Shown here: positions 1 through 7,688 of the stretch, piece after piece
Numbering within the stretch: position 1 is the first letter of the stretch
How the letters are laid out: every line of letters starts with the position of its first letter
Source: Cupriavidus pampae
Lineage (GTDB): Bacteria > Pseudomonadota > Gammaproteobacteria > Burkholderiales > Burkholderiaceae
Reading direction: 5' to 3'
NCBI RefSeq assembly: GCF_914271485.1
Contig: NZ_CAJZAG010000008.1
Location: 248,001-312,000, forward strand
Length of the DNA stretch: 64,000 nt
Program-made: the position numbers and the translations under genes
Notes under the pieces: generated by a model
The model's input: the letters and a program-made list of their open reading frames with translations, nothing else
What the model was told of the DNA's origin: nothing
The model's database searches: none

Positions 1-509
1 AGTCGGTGGAGGATGTACAGCGCCTGGAGGTCAAGGATCCGACCCAGCTGGCGTACGTTACGCAGACCACGCTGTCGGTCGATGAGACCGCCGAGATCGT
101 GCGCGCGCTGAAAGAGCGTTTCCCCGAGATCCGCGAGCCGAAGAAGCAAGACATCTGCTATGCCACGCAGAACCGCCAGGATGCTGTGAAGTTCATGGTG
201 CCGCAGGTGGAAGTGGTGATCGTAGTGGGCAGCCCCAACAGCTCGAACTCCAACCGTCTGCGCGAACTGGCCGATCGGCTGGGTGTGCCGGCGTACATGG
301 TCGACGATCCGTCCCAGCTGCAGCCTGAGTGGGTGGCCGGCAAACGCCGCATCGGCCTGACCGCGGGCGCGTCCGCACCGGAAGCGCTGGCACAGGCCAT
401 CGTCGAGCGTCTGCGCGCGCTCGGTGCGCGCTCGGTGCGCGCGCTGGATGGTGTGGAGGAGAACATGTCCTTCCCGCTACCACGAGGACTGGCGAGCGTC
501 TCGGTTTAA
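1..509 (+). CDS. ispH: 4-hydroxy-3-methylbut-2-enyl diphosphate reductase IspH, 3' part
   Basis: C-terminal half of IspH (LytB), the last enzyme of the MEP isoprenoid pathway, which reduces HMBPP to IPP and DMAPP on a [4Fe-4S] cluster in the cytosol. The frame is open from base 3, so the gene starts upstream of the window. Visible family motifs are YVTQTTLSVDET, DICYATQNRQ with a cluster cysteine, VGSPNSSNS and GLTAGASAPE. The gene ends at a TAA followed within about 20 bases by a strong intrinsic terminator, so it is probably the last gene of its unit. The family call is firm; only the truncation limits it. Confidence 0.96.
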   Translation, partial: SVEDVQRLEVKDPTQLAYVTQTTLSVDETAEIVRALKERFPEIREPKKQDICYATQNRQDAVKFMVPQVEVVIVVGSPNSSNSNRLRELADRLGVPAYMVDDPSQLQPEWVAGKRRIGLTAGASAPEALAQAIVERLRALGARSVRALDGVEENMSFPLPRGLASVSV

Positions 510-523
510 GACGTCGTTTGAAA

Positions 524-560
524 CTTAAAAAACGGCACCGTTATGGTGCCGTTTTTTTTC
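524..560 (+). terminator. Intrinsic terminator of ispH
   Basis: AACGGCACC and GGTGCCGTT arms around a short TTAT-like loop, followed by eight T residues. It lies directly behind the ispH stop codon. Confidence 0.85.
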
Positions 561-819
561 GTCCTGGTTTTCTATTGACCGTGTTCCGATGTGTGGACAG
601 CCAAACAATATCGGGGTAATCCCTTAATCACGGGTTTTCCCTATTATGGTGCGGCTGGACATTATGCACATTGGAGAGGCATTGCTAATTTAGAAATAAA
701 TGCCTATTTAAAACGTGTCTATTATGCGCGGCGCGGCACGCGGCTTTAATGCCACTTTGTGCGGTGTGGGCACGATTCTTGATAGCTAAGCGACGGGTCC
801 GTCAGGTGGGCTTAGATTG

Positions 820-839
820 CCCCAATTTGTGCATTGGGG
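820..839. promoter_or_regulatory. Perfect inverted repeat upstream of the liv operon
   Basis: CCCCAAT and ATTGGGG arms separated by six bases, about 55 bases upstream of the predicted -35 box of the liv promoter. It lies in the roughly 500-base non-coding stretch between ispH and the binding-protein gene. It could be a regulator site or a small hairpin; no binding protein can be named from the sequence. Confidence 0.35.
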
Positions 840-891
840 AAATTCCCTAGCGCATTTGGAGGCAAAACGGTTCAGGTTGTTGCGTCGCATA

Positions 892-919
892 TTGCATCCG
901 CAAAAAAAGGGGATACAAT
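892..919 (+). promoter_or_regulatory. Predicted sigma-70 promoter of the liv operon
   Basis: TTGCAT (892-897) and TACAAT (914-919) separated by 16 bases, in an A-rich spacer. Transcription would start near 926, leaving a leader of about 90 bases before the ATG at 1018. Only the box match supports it. Confidence 0.5.
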
Positions 920-926
920 GCGCGGC

Positions 927-941
927 GTTTCAAATTGAAAC
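927..941. promoter_or_regulatory. Palindrome at the predicted liv transcription start
   Basis: GTTTCAAATTGAAAC is a perfect 7+1+7 palindrome sitting just downstream of the predicted -10 box, over or next to the expected transcription start. This is a typical place for a repressor operator. The regulator is unknown. Confidence 0.4.
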
Positions 942-1017
942 TAAACAAAGGCTGTACGGGGGAGCGTTCGGGAGGGTCCAGGTTCTCCCCTGTTTTGTGA
1001 ATCCTAGGAGATCACTC

Positions 1018-2223
1018 ATGCAATTCACGTTTGCCAAGATTCTGCCGATCGCGGCTGCAGTGGCGCTGGTCGCAGCCTGCGGCAAGAAAGAAGAGAAGCC
1101 GGCCGATACGGCCGCATCGGCACCTGCGGCGGCCACGGCACCTGCAGCAGGTGGCGGTGAAGTCGTCGTCAAGATCGGCCATGCGGCTCCGCTGACCGGC
1201 GGCATTGCCCACCTTGGCAAGGACAACGAAAACGGCGCGCGCCTGGCCGTCGAGGAAGCCAACAAGGCCGGCCTCGAAATCGGCGGCAAGAAGATCAAGC
1301 TGGAACTGGTGGGCGAAGACGACGCCGCCGATCCGAAGACCGGTACCGCCGTGGCCCAGAAGCTGGTGGACGCCAAGGTCGTGGCCGTGGTCGGTCACCT
1401 GAACTCGGGTGTGTCGATTCCCGCTTCGAAGATCTACAGCGATGCTGGCATTACGCAGATCTCGCCGTCGTCGACGAACCCCGACTACACGAAGCAGGGC
1501 TTCAAGACCACGTATCGCGTGGTGGCTACGGATGCCCAGCAGGGTCCGGCACTGGCCAACTACGCCGCCAAGACCCTGCAAGCCAAGAGCGTGGCCATCG
1601 TTGACGATGCCACCGCCTACGGCAAGGGTCTGGCCGACGAGTTCGAGAAGACCGCGAAGGCTTCGGGCGTGAACGTCGTGGCCCGTGAAGCCACGAACGA
1701 CAAGGCCACCGACTTCAAGGCGATTCTGACCAAGATCAAGGGCAAGAAGCCGGACGTGATCATGTACGGCGGCATGGACGCCACCGGTGGTCCGTTCGCC
1801 AAGCAAGCCAAGGAACTCGGCATCGCCGCCAAGATCGTTGGCGGCGACGGCGTGTGTACCGACAAGGTGGCCGAACTGGCTGGCGATGCGGTGCAGAACC
1901 TGATCTGTTCGGAAGCAGGTCTGGCCCTGTCGAAGATGGAAGCCGGCGCCGATTTCGAGAAGCGCTACCAGGCTCGTTTCAATGCACCGGTGCAGATCTA
2001 CGCACCGTTCACGTATGACGCCGTTGGCGTGATCGTGGACGCGATGAAGCGCGCGAACTCGACCGACACGGCTGCCATCCTGGCCGAAATGCCCAAGACG
2101 AACTACAAGGGCGTGATCGGCAACATCGCCTTCGACGAGAAGGGCGACATGAAGGAAGGCACCATCACGCTGTACGAGTACAAGGACAAGAAGAAGTCCG
2201 TCCTCGACGTTGTGAAGATGTAA
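1018..2223 (+). CDS. livK: Branched-chain amino acid ABC transporter substrate-binding protein (lipoprotein)
   Basis: Periplasmic binding protein of 401 residues for a HAAT-family importer (leucine/isoleucine/valine type). The ATG at 1018 is preceded by AGGAG and opens a signal sequence ending in LVAAC, with C21 as the lipidation site. The longer upstream open frame lacks any support. An Ala/Pro-rich linker follows the cysteine, then the Peripla_BP_6 fold beginning KIGHAAPLTGG. It is the first gene of livK-H-M-G-F. A terminator hairpin lies between it and livH, which could make the binding protein more abundant than the membrane parts. Exact ligand preference cannot be read from sequence. Confidence 0.92.
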   Translation: MQFTFAKILPIAAAVALVAACGKKEEKPADTAASAPAAATAPAAGGGEVVVKIGHAAPLTGGIAHLGKDNENGARLAVEEANKAGLEIGGKKIKLELVGEDDAADPKTGTAVAQKLVDAKVVAVVGHLNSGVSIPASKIYSDAGITQISPSSTNPDYTKQGFKTTYRVVATDAQQGPALANYAAKTLQAKSVAIVDDATAYGKGLADEFEKTAKASGVNVVAREATNDKATDFKAILTKIKGKKPDVIMYGGMDATGGPFAKQAKELGIAAKIVGGDGVCTDKVAELAGDAVQNLICSEAGLALSKMEAGADFEKRYQARFNAPVQIYAPFTYDAVGVIVDAMKRANSTDTAAILAEMPKTNYKGVIGNIAFDEKGDMKEGTITLYEYKDKKKSVLDVVKM

Positions 2224-2245
2224 TACCGGGCTTATCGGCCCAGAC

Positions 2246-2284
2246 GAACGGCACCGTGAGTACCTTGCGGTGCCGTTCTTTTTA
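2246..2284 (+). terminator. Intrinsic terminator between livK and livH
   Basis: GAACGGCACCG and CGGTGCCGTTC arms with an 11-base loop, followed by TTTTT. Partial read-through here would give more binding protein than permease, a common layout in binding-protein operons. Confidence 0.8.
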
Positions 2285-2436
2285 GTCCGTCGTACGCGAT
2301 TGGCATCCTTACAAGGATGGGAGCGGACGGGCAGCACACCCGCCTATATTTACAACACCACACCCATCATCGACGACCTCCTCGTCCGTGGCGCGCACAC
2401 CATGCGCAGCGGACCGGAGTTGAAGCAGGAGTTTTC

Positions 2437-3372
2437 ATGGATATCTTTATCCAGCAGATCGTGAACGGTCTGGTGCTCGGCAGCATTTATGCGCTGATCG
2501 CACTGGGCTACACCATGGTCTACGGCATTCTGGGCATCATCAATTTCGCGCACGGCGACGTGCTGATGATTGGCGCGCTAACCGCGCTCTCCGCCATCCT
2601 GGGGCTGCAGAAATTTGCGCCTGGACTGCCCGAATGGCTGACACTGGTGATCGCCACCCTGATCGCCATGCCGGTGTGCGCGGTACTCGCGTTCGCCATC
2701 GAACGAATCGCGTACAGGCCCTTGCGCAATGCGCCACGCCTGGCGCCGCTGATCACCGCGATCGGCGTCTCGATCATCCTGCAAACCATGGGGATGCTGA
2801 TCTGGTCGCGTAACCCGCTGACCTTCCCGCAGCTCCTGCCTTCCGAGCCGATCGACATCGGTTCTACCGGCGCCACGATCACCGGCAAGGAAATGGTGAT
2901 CATCGGCATGGCCGTGATGGTCATGTCCGGCCTGCTCGCACTCGTCAACCGCACCAAGCTCGGCCGCGCGATGCGCGCCACCGCCGAGAATCAGAAGGTG
3001 GCGGGCCTGATGGGCGTGAACCCCAATTTCGTGATCTCGGCCACGTTCATGATCGGCGCCACGCTGGCGGCGCTCGCGGGCGTGATGATGGCTACCAACT
3101 ACGGCAACGCGCACTTCTACATGGGCTTTATCCCAGGCCTGAAGGCGTTCACGGCGGCCGTGCTCGGCGGTATCGGCAACCTGGCGGGCGCCATGGTTGG
3201 CGGCATGCTGCTGGGTCTGATCGAAGCGCTTGGCGCCGGCTACATCGGCGACCTGACCAATGGTGTGTTCGGCTCGAACTACCAGGACGTCTTTGCGTTC
3301 ATCGTGCTGATTATCGTGCTCGTGTTCCGTCCGTCCGGCATCATGGGCGAACGTGTCGCGGACCGTGCCTGA
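2437..3372 (+). CDS. livH: Branched-chain amino acid ABC transporter permease LivH
   Basis: Inner-membrane permease of 311 residues, one half of the LivHM channel. The ATG at 2437 gives MDIFIQQIVNGLVLGS, the usual start of this family, with a GCAGGAG ribosome site before it; an in-frame extension to 2317 runs into the intergenic region and is unlikely. Multiple hydrophobic spans alternate with short loops. The conserved motif GxNxxxxxxxxF near RATAENQKVAGLMGVN is the coupling helix that contacts the ATPases. It is followed after 13 bases by livM. Confidence 0.94.
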   Translation: MDIFIQQIVNGLVLGSIYALIALGYTMVYGILGIINFAHGDVLMIGALTALSAILGLQKFAPGLPEWLTLVIATLIAMPVCAVLAFAIERIAYRPLRNAPRLAPLITAIGVSIILQTMGMLIWSRNPLTFPQLLPSEPIDIGSTGATITGKEMVIIGMAVMVMSGLLALVNRTKLGRAMRATAENQKVAGLMGVNPNFVISATFMIGATLAALAGVMMATNYGNAHFYMGFIPGLKAFTAAVLGGIGNLAGAMVGGMLLGLIEALGAGYIGDLTNGVFGSNYQDVFAFIVLIIVLVFRPSGIMGERVADRA

Positions 3373-3385
3373 GGAGAGCGAATCC

Positions 3386-4540
3386 ATGAATACCCCGATT
3401 CCATCCACGGTCGTCGCCGCGCCGTCGAAAGTTCCGGCAAAGACGCTGGCCGCACTGCTCGGCTTCCTGGTGATCGCCCTGTGCGCGCCGTTCTTCGTGC
3501 AGACGTTCGGCGGCAACTACTGGGTGCGCGTGCTCGACTTCGCGCTGCTCTACATCATGCTGGCGCTGGGCCTGAACATCGTGGTCGGCTTTGCCGGCCT
3601 GCTGGATCTTGGCTACATCGCGTTCTACGCGGTGGGCGCCTATTGCATGGCGCTGCTCGGCTCGCCGCACCTGTCGAACCAGTTCGAAGCCATTCAGGCG
3701 TTGTTCCCCACCGGCATCCATCTGACGATGTGGCTGGTGTTACCGATCGCGATCGCGGTCGCGGCGACGTTCGGCGTCTTGCTGGGCGCCCCGACGCTGA
3801 AGCTGCGTGGCGACTACCTGGCCATCGTGACACTGGGCTTCGGCGAGATCATCCGCATCTTCATGAACAACCTGGATCGTCCGGTCAACATCACCAACGG
3901 CCCCAAGGGGATCACGGCGGTGGATCCGGTACACATCTTCGGCTTCGACTTCTCGAAATCTCACGAGATCTTCGGGATGAAGTTCACGCCGGTGTTCATG
4001 TACTACTACCTGCTGGTGTTCCTGGTCATCGTGATCGTGTTCATCTGCCTGCGTCTGCAGAACTCGCGTATCGGCCGCGCCTGGGTGGCGATTCGTGAAG
4101 ACGAGATCGCGGCCAAGGCGATGGGCATCAACACGCGCAACATGAAGCTGCTGGCGTTCGCCATGGGCGCATCGTTCGGCGGCGCCTCGGGCGCGGTGTT
4201 CGGCGCGTTCCAGGGCTTTGTGTCGCCGGAGTCGTTCACGCTGTGGGAGTCGATCTACATCCTCGCGATCGTCGTGCTCGGCGGCATGGGCCATATCCCG
4301 GGCGTGATTCTGGGCGGCATCCTGCTGGTGGGCTTCCAGGAACTGCTGCGCGTGGTGGCGGAACCGATGCAGACCGGCTTGTTCGGCCACGTGATCGTGG
4401 ATGCGGAAGTGCTGCGCCAGCTGCTGTTCGGTCTGGCTCTGGTGGGCGTGATGCTGTATCGCCCGGCGGGCATCTGGCCGTCGCCGCGCAAGGAAGACCG
4501 CCCCGTGGTACGCCGCGCCGGCAGCGTCGGCCGTTTCTGA
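3386..4540 (+). CDS. livM: Branched-chain amino acid ABC transporter permease LivM
   Basis: Second permease subunit, 384 residues, pairing with LivH. The ATG at 3386 lies behind GAGGAGAG; the earlier in-frame GTG overlaps the end of livH and is less likely. Ten or so hydrophobic segments are visible, and the GLNIVVGFAGLLDLGYIAF stretch is typical of LivM. The coupling motif appears around AIREDEIAAKAMGINTRN. The C-terminus carries a charged tail after the last membrane span. It is followed by livG 17 bases on. Confidence 0.94.
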   Translation: MNTPIPSTVVAAPSKVPAKTLAALLGFLVIALCAPFFVQTFGGNYWVRVLDFALLYIMLALGLNIVVGFAGLLDLGYIAFYAVGAYCMALLGSPHLSNQFEAIQALFPTGIHLTMWLVLPIAIAVAATFGVLLGAPTLKLRGDYLAIVTLGFGEIIRIFMNNLDRPVNITNGPKGITAVDPVHIFGFDFSKSHEIFGMKFTPVFMYYYLLVFLVIVIVFICLRLQNSRIGRAWVAIREDEIAAKAMGINTRNMKLLAFAMGASFGGASGAVFGAFQGFVSPESFTLWESIYILAIVVLGGMGHIPGVILGGILLVGFQELLRVVAEPMQTGLFGHVIVDAEVLRQLLFGLALVGVMLYRPAGIWPSPRKEDRPVVRRAGSVGRF

Positions 4541-4557
4541 ACGCAGGAGGAACAGTG

Positions 4558-5334
4558 ATGAGCGAGAACAATTTCCTCCTGTCGGTACAGGGGGTCAACA
4601 AGCGATTCGGCGGCCTGCAGGCGCTGTCCGACGTGGGCCTGCAGATCAAGCCGGGCGAGATCTATGGCCTGATCGGTCCGAACGGCGCGGGCAAGACCAC
4701 GTTCTTCAACGTGATTACCGGCCTTTACACGCCCGATTCGGGTGAGTTCGTGCTGGGCGGCGAGCCGTACCAGCCGACCGCCGTGCATCAGGTGGCCAAG
4801 GCCGGCATCGCGCGCACGTTCCAGAACATTCGCCTGTTCGGCGACATGACCGCGCTCGAGAACGTGATGGTCGGCCGCCACGTGCGGACCAAGGCCGGTA
4901 TCTTCGGCGCCGTGCTGCGTCCGCCTTCGGTGCGGCGCGAGGAAGAGGGCATCGAGGACATGGCGCACGATCTGCTCGACTACGTGGGCATCGGCAAGTA
5001 CGCGAATTTCACCTCGCGCAATCTGTCGTATGGTCACCAGCGCCGACTGGAGATCGCGCGCGCGCTGGCCACCGAGCCGAAGCTGCTGGCGCTGGACGAA
5101 CCGGCCGCCGGCATGAACGCGACGGAGAAGGTGGAGCTGCGCGGGCTGCTCGACAAGATTCGCAGCGATGGCAAGACCATCCTGCTGATCGAGCACGATG
5201 TGAAGCTCGTGATGGGGCTGTGCAATCGCCTGACCGTGCTGGACTACGGCAAGGTCATCGCGCAGGGCCTGCCGCACGAAGTGCAGAACAACCCCGCGGT
5301 GATCGAGGCTTACCTCGGCGCCTCGGCGCACTGA
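4558..5334 (+). CDS. livG: Branched-chain amino acid ABC transporter ATP-binding protein LivG
   Basis: Cytoplasmic ATPase of 258 residues energising the LivHM channel. Walker A is GPNGAGKTT, the signature is LSYGHQRRLEIARAL and Walker B is LLALDEPAAGMN. The variant signature LSYGxQ and the AGMN after Walker B are characteristic of LivG rather than LivF. The start at 4558 follows GCAGGAGGAAC; a GTG one codon earlier is possible. The gene is part of the liv operon. Confidence 0.95.
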   Translation: MSENNFLLSVQGVNKRFGGLQALSDVGLQIKPGEIYGLIGPNGAGKTTFFNVITGLYTPDSGEFVLGGEPYQPTAVHQVAKAGIARTFQNIRLFGDMTALENVMVGRHVRTKAGIFGAVLRPPSVRREEEGIEDMAHDLLDYVGIGKYANFTSRNLSYGHQRRLEIARALATEPKLLALDEPAAGMNATEKVELRGLLDKIRSDGKTILLIEHDVKLVMGLCNRLTVLDYGKVIAQGLPHEVQNNPAVIEAYLGASAH

Positions 5335-5359
5335 CCGGCACACGCGGAGGCGAATCGAG

Positions 5360-6076
5360 ATGAAACAGACAGTACTGAAGATTTCCGGCCTGAAAGTGGC
5401 CTACGGTGGCATCCAGGCCGTCAAGGGCGTGGATCTCGAGATCCAGGACGGCGAGCTGGTCACGCTGATCGGCGCCAACGGTGCCGGCAAGACCACCACC
5501 ATGAAGGCCATCACCGGTCTGCAGGGATGGGCGGGCGGCGACGTCGAGTACATGGGTAAATCCATCAAGGGTGTGCCCAGCTACGCGCTGCTCAAGCAGG
5601 GGCTGGCGATGGTGCCGGAAGGCCGCGGCGTGTTCGCGCGCATGACGATCACCGAGAACCTGCAGATGGGGGCGTACACGCGCAACGACGAGGCTGGCAT
5701 CAAGGCCGACGTCGATCGCATGTTCGAGACGTTCCCGCGCCTGAAGGAACGTGCCAACCAGCTGGCCGGCACGATGTCCGGTGGCGAGCAGCAGATGCTG
5801 GCGATGGCGCGCGCGCTGATGAGCCAGCCCAAGCTGCTGCTGCTCGACGAACCGTCGATGGGTCTCTCGCCGATCATGGTCGAAAAGATCTTCGAGGTTG
5901 TGCGGACGGTGTCAGGGCAGGGCGTGACGATTCTGCTCGTGGAGCAGAACGCGCGTCTGGCGCTGCAGGCCGCGCACCGTGGCTACGTGATGGAGTCGGG
6001 CCTGGTCACGATGAGTGGCGATGCCAGGCAGATGCTGGACGATCCGAAGGTGCGTGCCGCCTATTTGGGTGAATAA
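5360..6076 (+). CDS. livF: Branched-chain amino acid ABC transporter ATP-binding protein LivF
   Basis: Second ATPase of the importer, 238 residues, acting as a heterodimer with LivG. Walker A is GANGAGKTTT, the signature is MSGGEQQMLAMARAL and Walker B is LLLLDEPSMGLSP, all typical of LivF. A GCGGAGGCG ribosome site precedes the ATG. The last codons (Gly-Glu-stop) form the first unit of a 16-base tandem repeat running downstream, so the 3' end has been duplicated several times without changing the protein. Confidence 0.95.
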   Translation: MKQTVLKISGLKVAYGGIQAVKGVDLEIQDGELVTLIGANGAGKTTTMKAITGLQGWAGGDVEYMGKSIKGVPSYALLKQGLAMVPEGRGVFARMTITENLQMGAYTRNDEAGIKADVDRMFETFPRLKERANQLAGTMSGGEQQMLAMARALMSQPKLLLLDEPSMGLSPIMVEKIFEVVRTVSGQGVTILLVEQNARLALQAAHRGYVMESGLVTMSGDARQMLDDPKVRAAYLGE

Positions 6077-6145
6077 CCCCGTGGGTGAATAACCCCGTGG
6101 GTGAATAACCCCGTGGGCGAATAACCCCGTGGGTGAGTAACCCGT
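6067..6145. repeat. 16-bp tandem repeat, four full copies and a degenerate fifth
   Basis: Unit GGGTGAATAACCCCGT at 6067, 6083, 6099 and 6115 (the fourth has one change, GGGCGAATAA), then a 15-base degenerate copy from 6131. The first copy overlaps the end of livF and contains its stop codon, so each copy again reads Gly-Glu-stop in its own register. It looks like slippage duplication of the gene's end. Confidence 0.95.
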
Positions 6146-6168
6146 AGGCGAATCGCGAAGATGTACCG

Positions 6169-6198
6169 AAGCCCCGCACTACGCGGGGCTTTTTTTTG
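6169..6198 (+). terminator. Intrinsic terminator of the liv operon
   Basis: AAGCCCCGC and GCGGGGCTT arms around a five-base loop, followed by eight T residues. It lies just after the tandem repeat. Confidence 0.88.
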
Positions 6199-6266
6199 AC
6201 CTCGATCAGATGGGCCACGCCAGCGAGATGGGAGACTTCGGCCAGCACAACGGGGGAGGCATCATC

Positions 6267-7688
6267 ATGGGATTTCGCCATCGTTACGCGCTGGTTGTCA
6301 CGGTTCTGGCGGGCCTCGCGGCTGTCCCCGTCTCCGCGGCGCCGCCGATCACCTCTACTCCACTCGTTGCGGCGCAGATGACCTACTGGCGCGGCACCAA
6401 TCGCGAATGTTCTGGCACGCTCGTCACGCCGCGTGTGATGGTCACCGCGGGTCGGTGCGTCCCGCGTGGCAAGGAACACCGCAGCTTCTACCTGCGCGCG
6501 GGCGGCGTGCTCGCAAAAGGCAGGAGCGTCTCGCTTCCGGGTCGCACCGGGCCGATCGGCGACTTCGGCATCGTCATGCTCGAGCATCCTTATCCGGGGG
6601 CGTCGGAAGAGACCGTGGCAAGCATTCCGAGCTATCGGCAGGAATATGCGGCGCTGGTCGATGGCAATGCCGACCTGACTCATGGCACGCGGCTGGTGGC
6701 CTACGTCAACGATCGCGGGCACCCGCTGGCCAGCGCCTTGCCGCGGCGGCTACCGTATTACTTGTCCTACGATCACCCGACCGGCGATGGCCACACGGCC
6801 GCGCGATCGCTCATGTATCGGTCGTTCGCGGGCTATCGCGCGCGTGAACCGGAACGCCTCGATGCTGGTAGTCCGCATCCGCTGCTGAGCGGCGCGGTAC
6901 TGCGCCTTGCCGGCGCGCGCGGATACACCGATGCGGATCTGGATGACGCATTGCTACTGACGGCGGGGCTTGCGACCGACCGCGCGCAACACGTCGGTTC
7001 ACCGATCCGCGAGGGCGATATGGGAGGCGGAGTTTTTTATCTCGACGGCGCGGGCCGGGAATGGCTCGTGGGCAGTGTGTTGGGACCCGAGACGCATGTC
7101 AGGCTGAGCCTGTACTGGCCATGGGTGTTCGATACGCTGATGCGTTTCGGCATGCGCGCGGACGCCGTCAAGCTCGCGCGCAAGGTACTCGGTACCGCGG
7201 CGTGGGATCCGAAAACCATGCAAGGCGTGATCGGCGAGATCTATGTCCATGACAACCCGGTCAACGGCGCCGTCGAATTCTTCCGGCGTCTCGCCACGGG
7301 CAAATACGATCCGCTGCCACAGGACCGGCACGATAGCCTGTGCTGGGAGTATCTGGGCACCCGGCTGCCCGATGCGCAACAGGCCACGACGCGTTTTTAT
7401 CGTCTGGATACCCAGCGTCTGGCGGCTGTCGGCGACATCTACGTCGTGACCGACTGGTACACGCAGGAGGCGGCGTACTACCAGCGCAGGGACGCGGGTG
7501 GGGAGGACGTGGGCCAGGACCATCCCATCGAGAAAGCCGACAGTCCGTCCTGGCGCTATCTTGGCAGCGACTTGCCGGCGCGGCAGATGAAGGGCGCGCC
7601 GGCGGAGTCGCGCAAGGTCAGGCCAGCTTCTTCAGCAGCGTGCGCAGCATGCCGATCATCTGATCGATCTCGGCACGCGTCACGTTGA
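6267..7688 (+). CDS. Secreted trypsin-fold protein lacking the catalytic His and Ser (pseudoprotease)
   Basis: 473 residues. The ATG at 6267 follows GGGGGAGG and gives a signal peptide ending VSAA. A chymotrypsin-like (S1) domain follows: the disulfide pair that normally flanks the active-site His is present (RECSGTL ... TAGRC), but the His is Arg63. The Asp of the triad is present at D99 (GDFGIVML). The usual GDSGGP reads GDMGGG, so the nucleophile is Met252. Behind the domain lie two related repeats of about 50 residues (roughly 323-372 and 389-441), each starting GxIYV and ending WxYLGxxLP. Two of three triad residues are gone, so proteolysis is unlikely; a binding or inhibitory role is inference. 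The 3' end overlaps the convergent argD by 71 bases. Confidence 0.72.
   Translation: MGFRHRYALVVTVLAGLAAVPVSAAPPITSTPLVAAQMTYWRGTNRECSGTLVTPRVMVTAGRCVPRGKEHRSFYLRAGGVLAKGRSVSLPGRTGPIGDFGIVMLEHPYPGASEETVASIPSYRQEYAALVDGNADLTHGTRLVAYVNDRGHPLASALPRRLPYYLSYDHPTGDGHTAARSLMYRSFAGYRAREPERLDAGSPHPLLSGAVLRLAGARGYTDADLDDALLLTAGLATDRAQHVGSPIREGDMGGGVFYLDGAGREWLVGSVLGPETHVRLSLYWPWVFDTLMRFGMRADAVKLARKVLGTAAWDPKTMQGVIGEIYVHDNPVNGAVEFFRRLATGKYDPLPQDRHDSLCWEYLGTRLPDAQQATTRFYRLDTQRLAAVGDIYVVTDWYTQEAAYYQRRDAGGEDVGQDHPIEKADSPSWRYLGSDLPARQMKGAPAESRKVRPASSAACAACRSSDRSRHASR

Noticed and set aside
817..1017. N-terminal extension of the branched-chain binding protein
   Set aside because: It covers the promoter region; the ATG at 1018 has a ribosome site and starts a proper lipoprotein signal.
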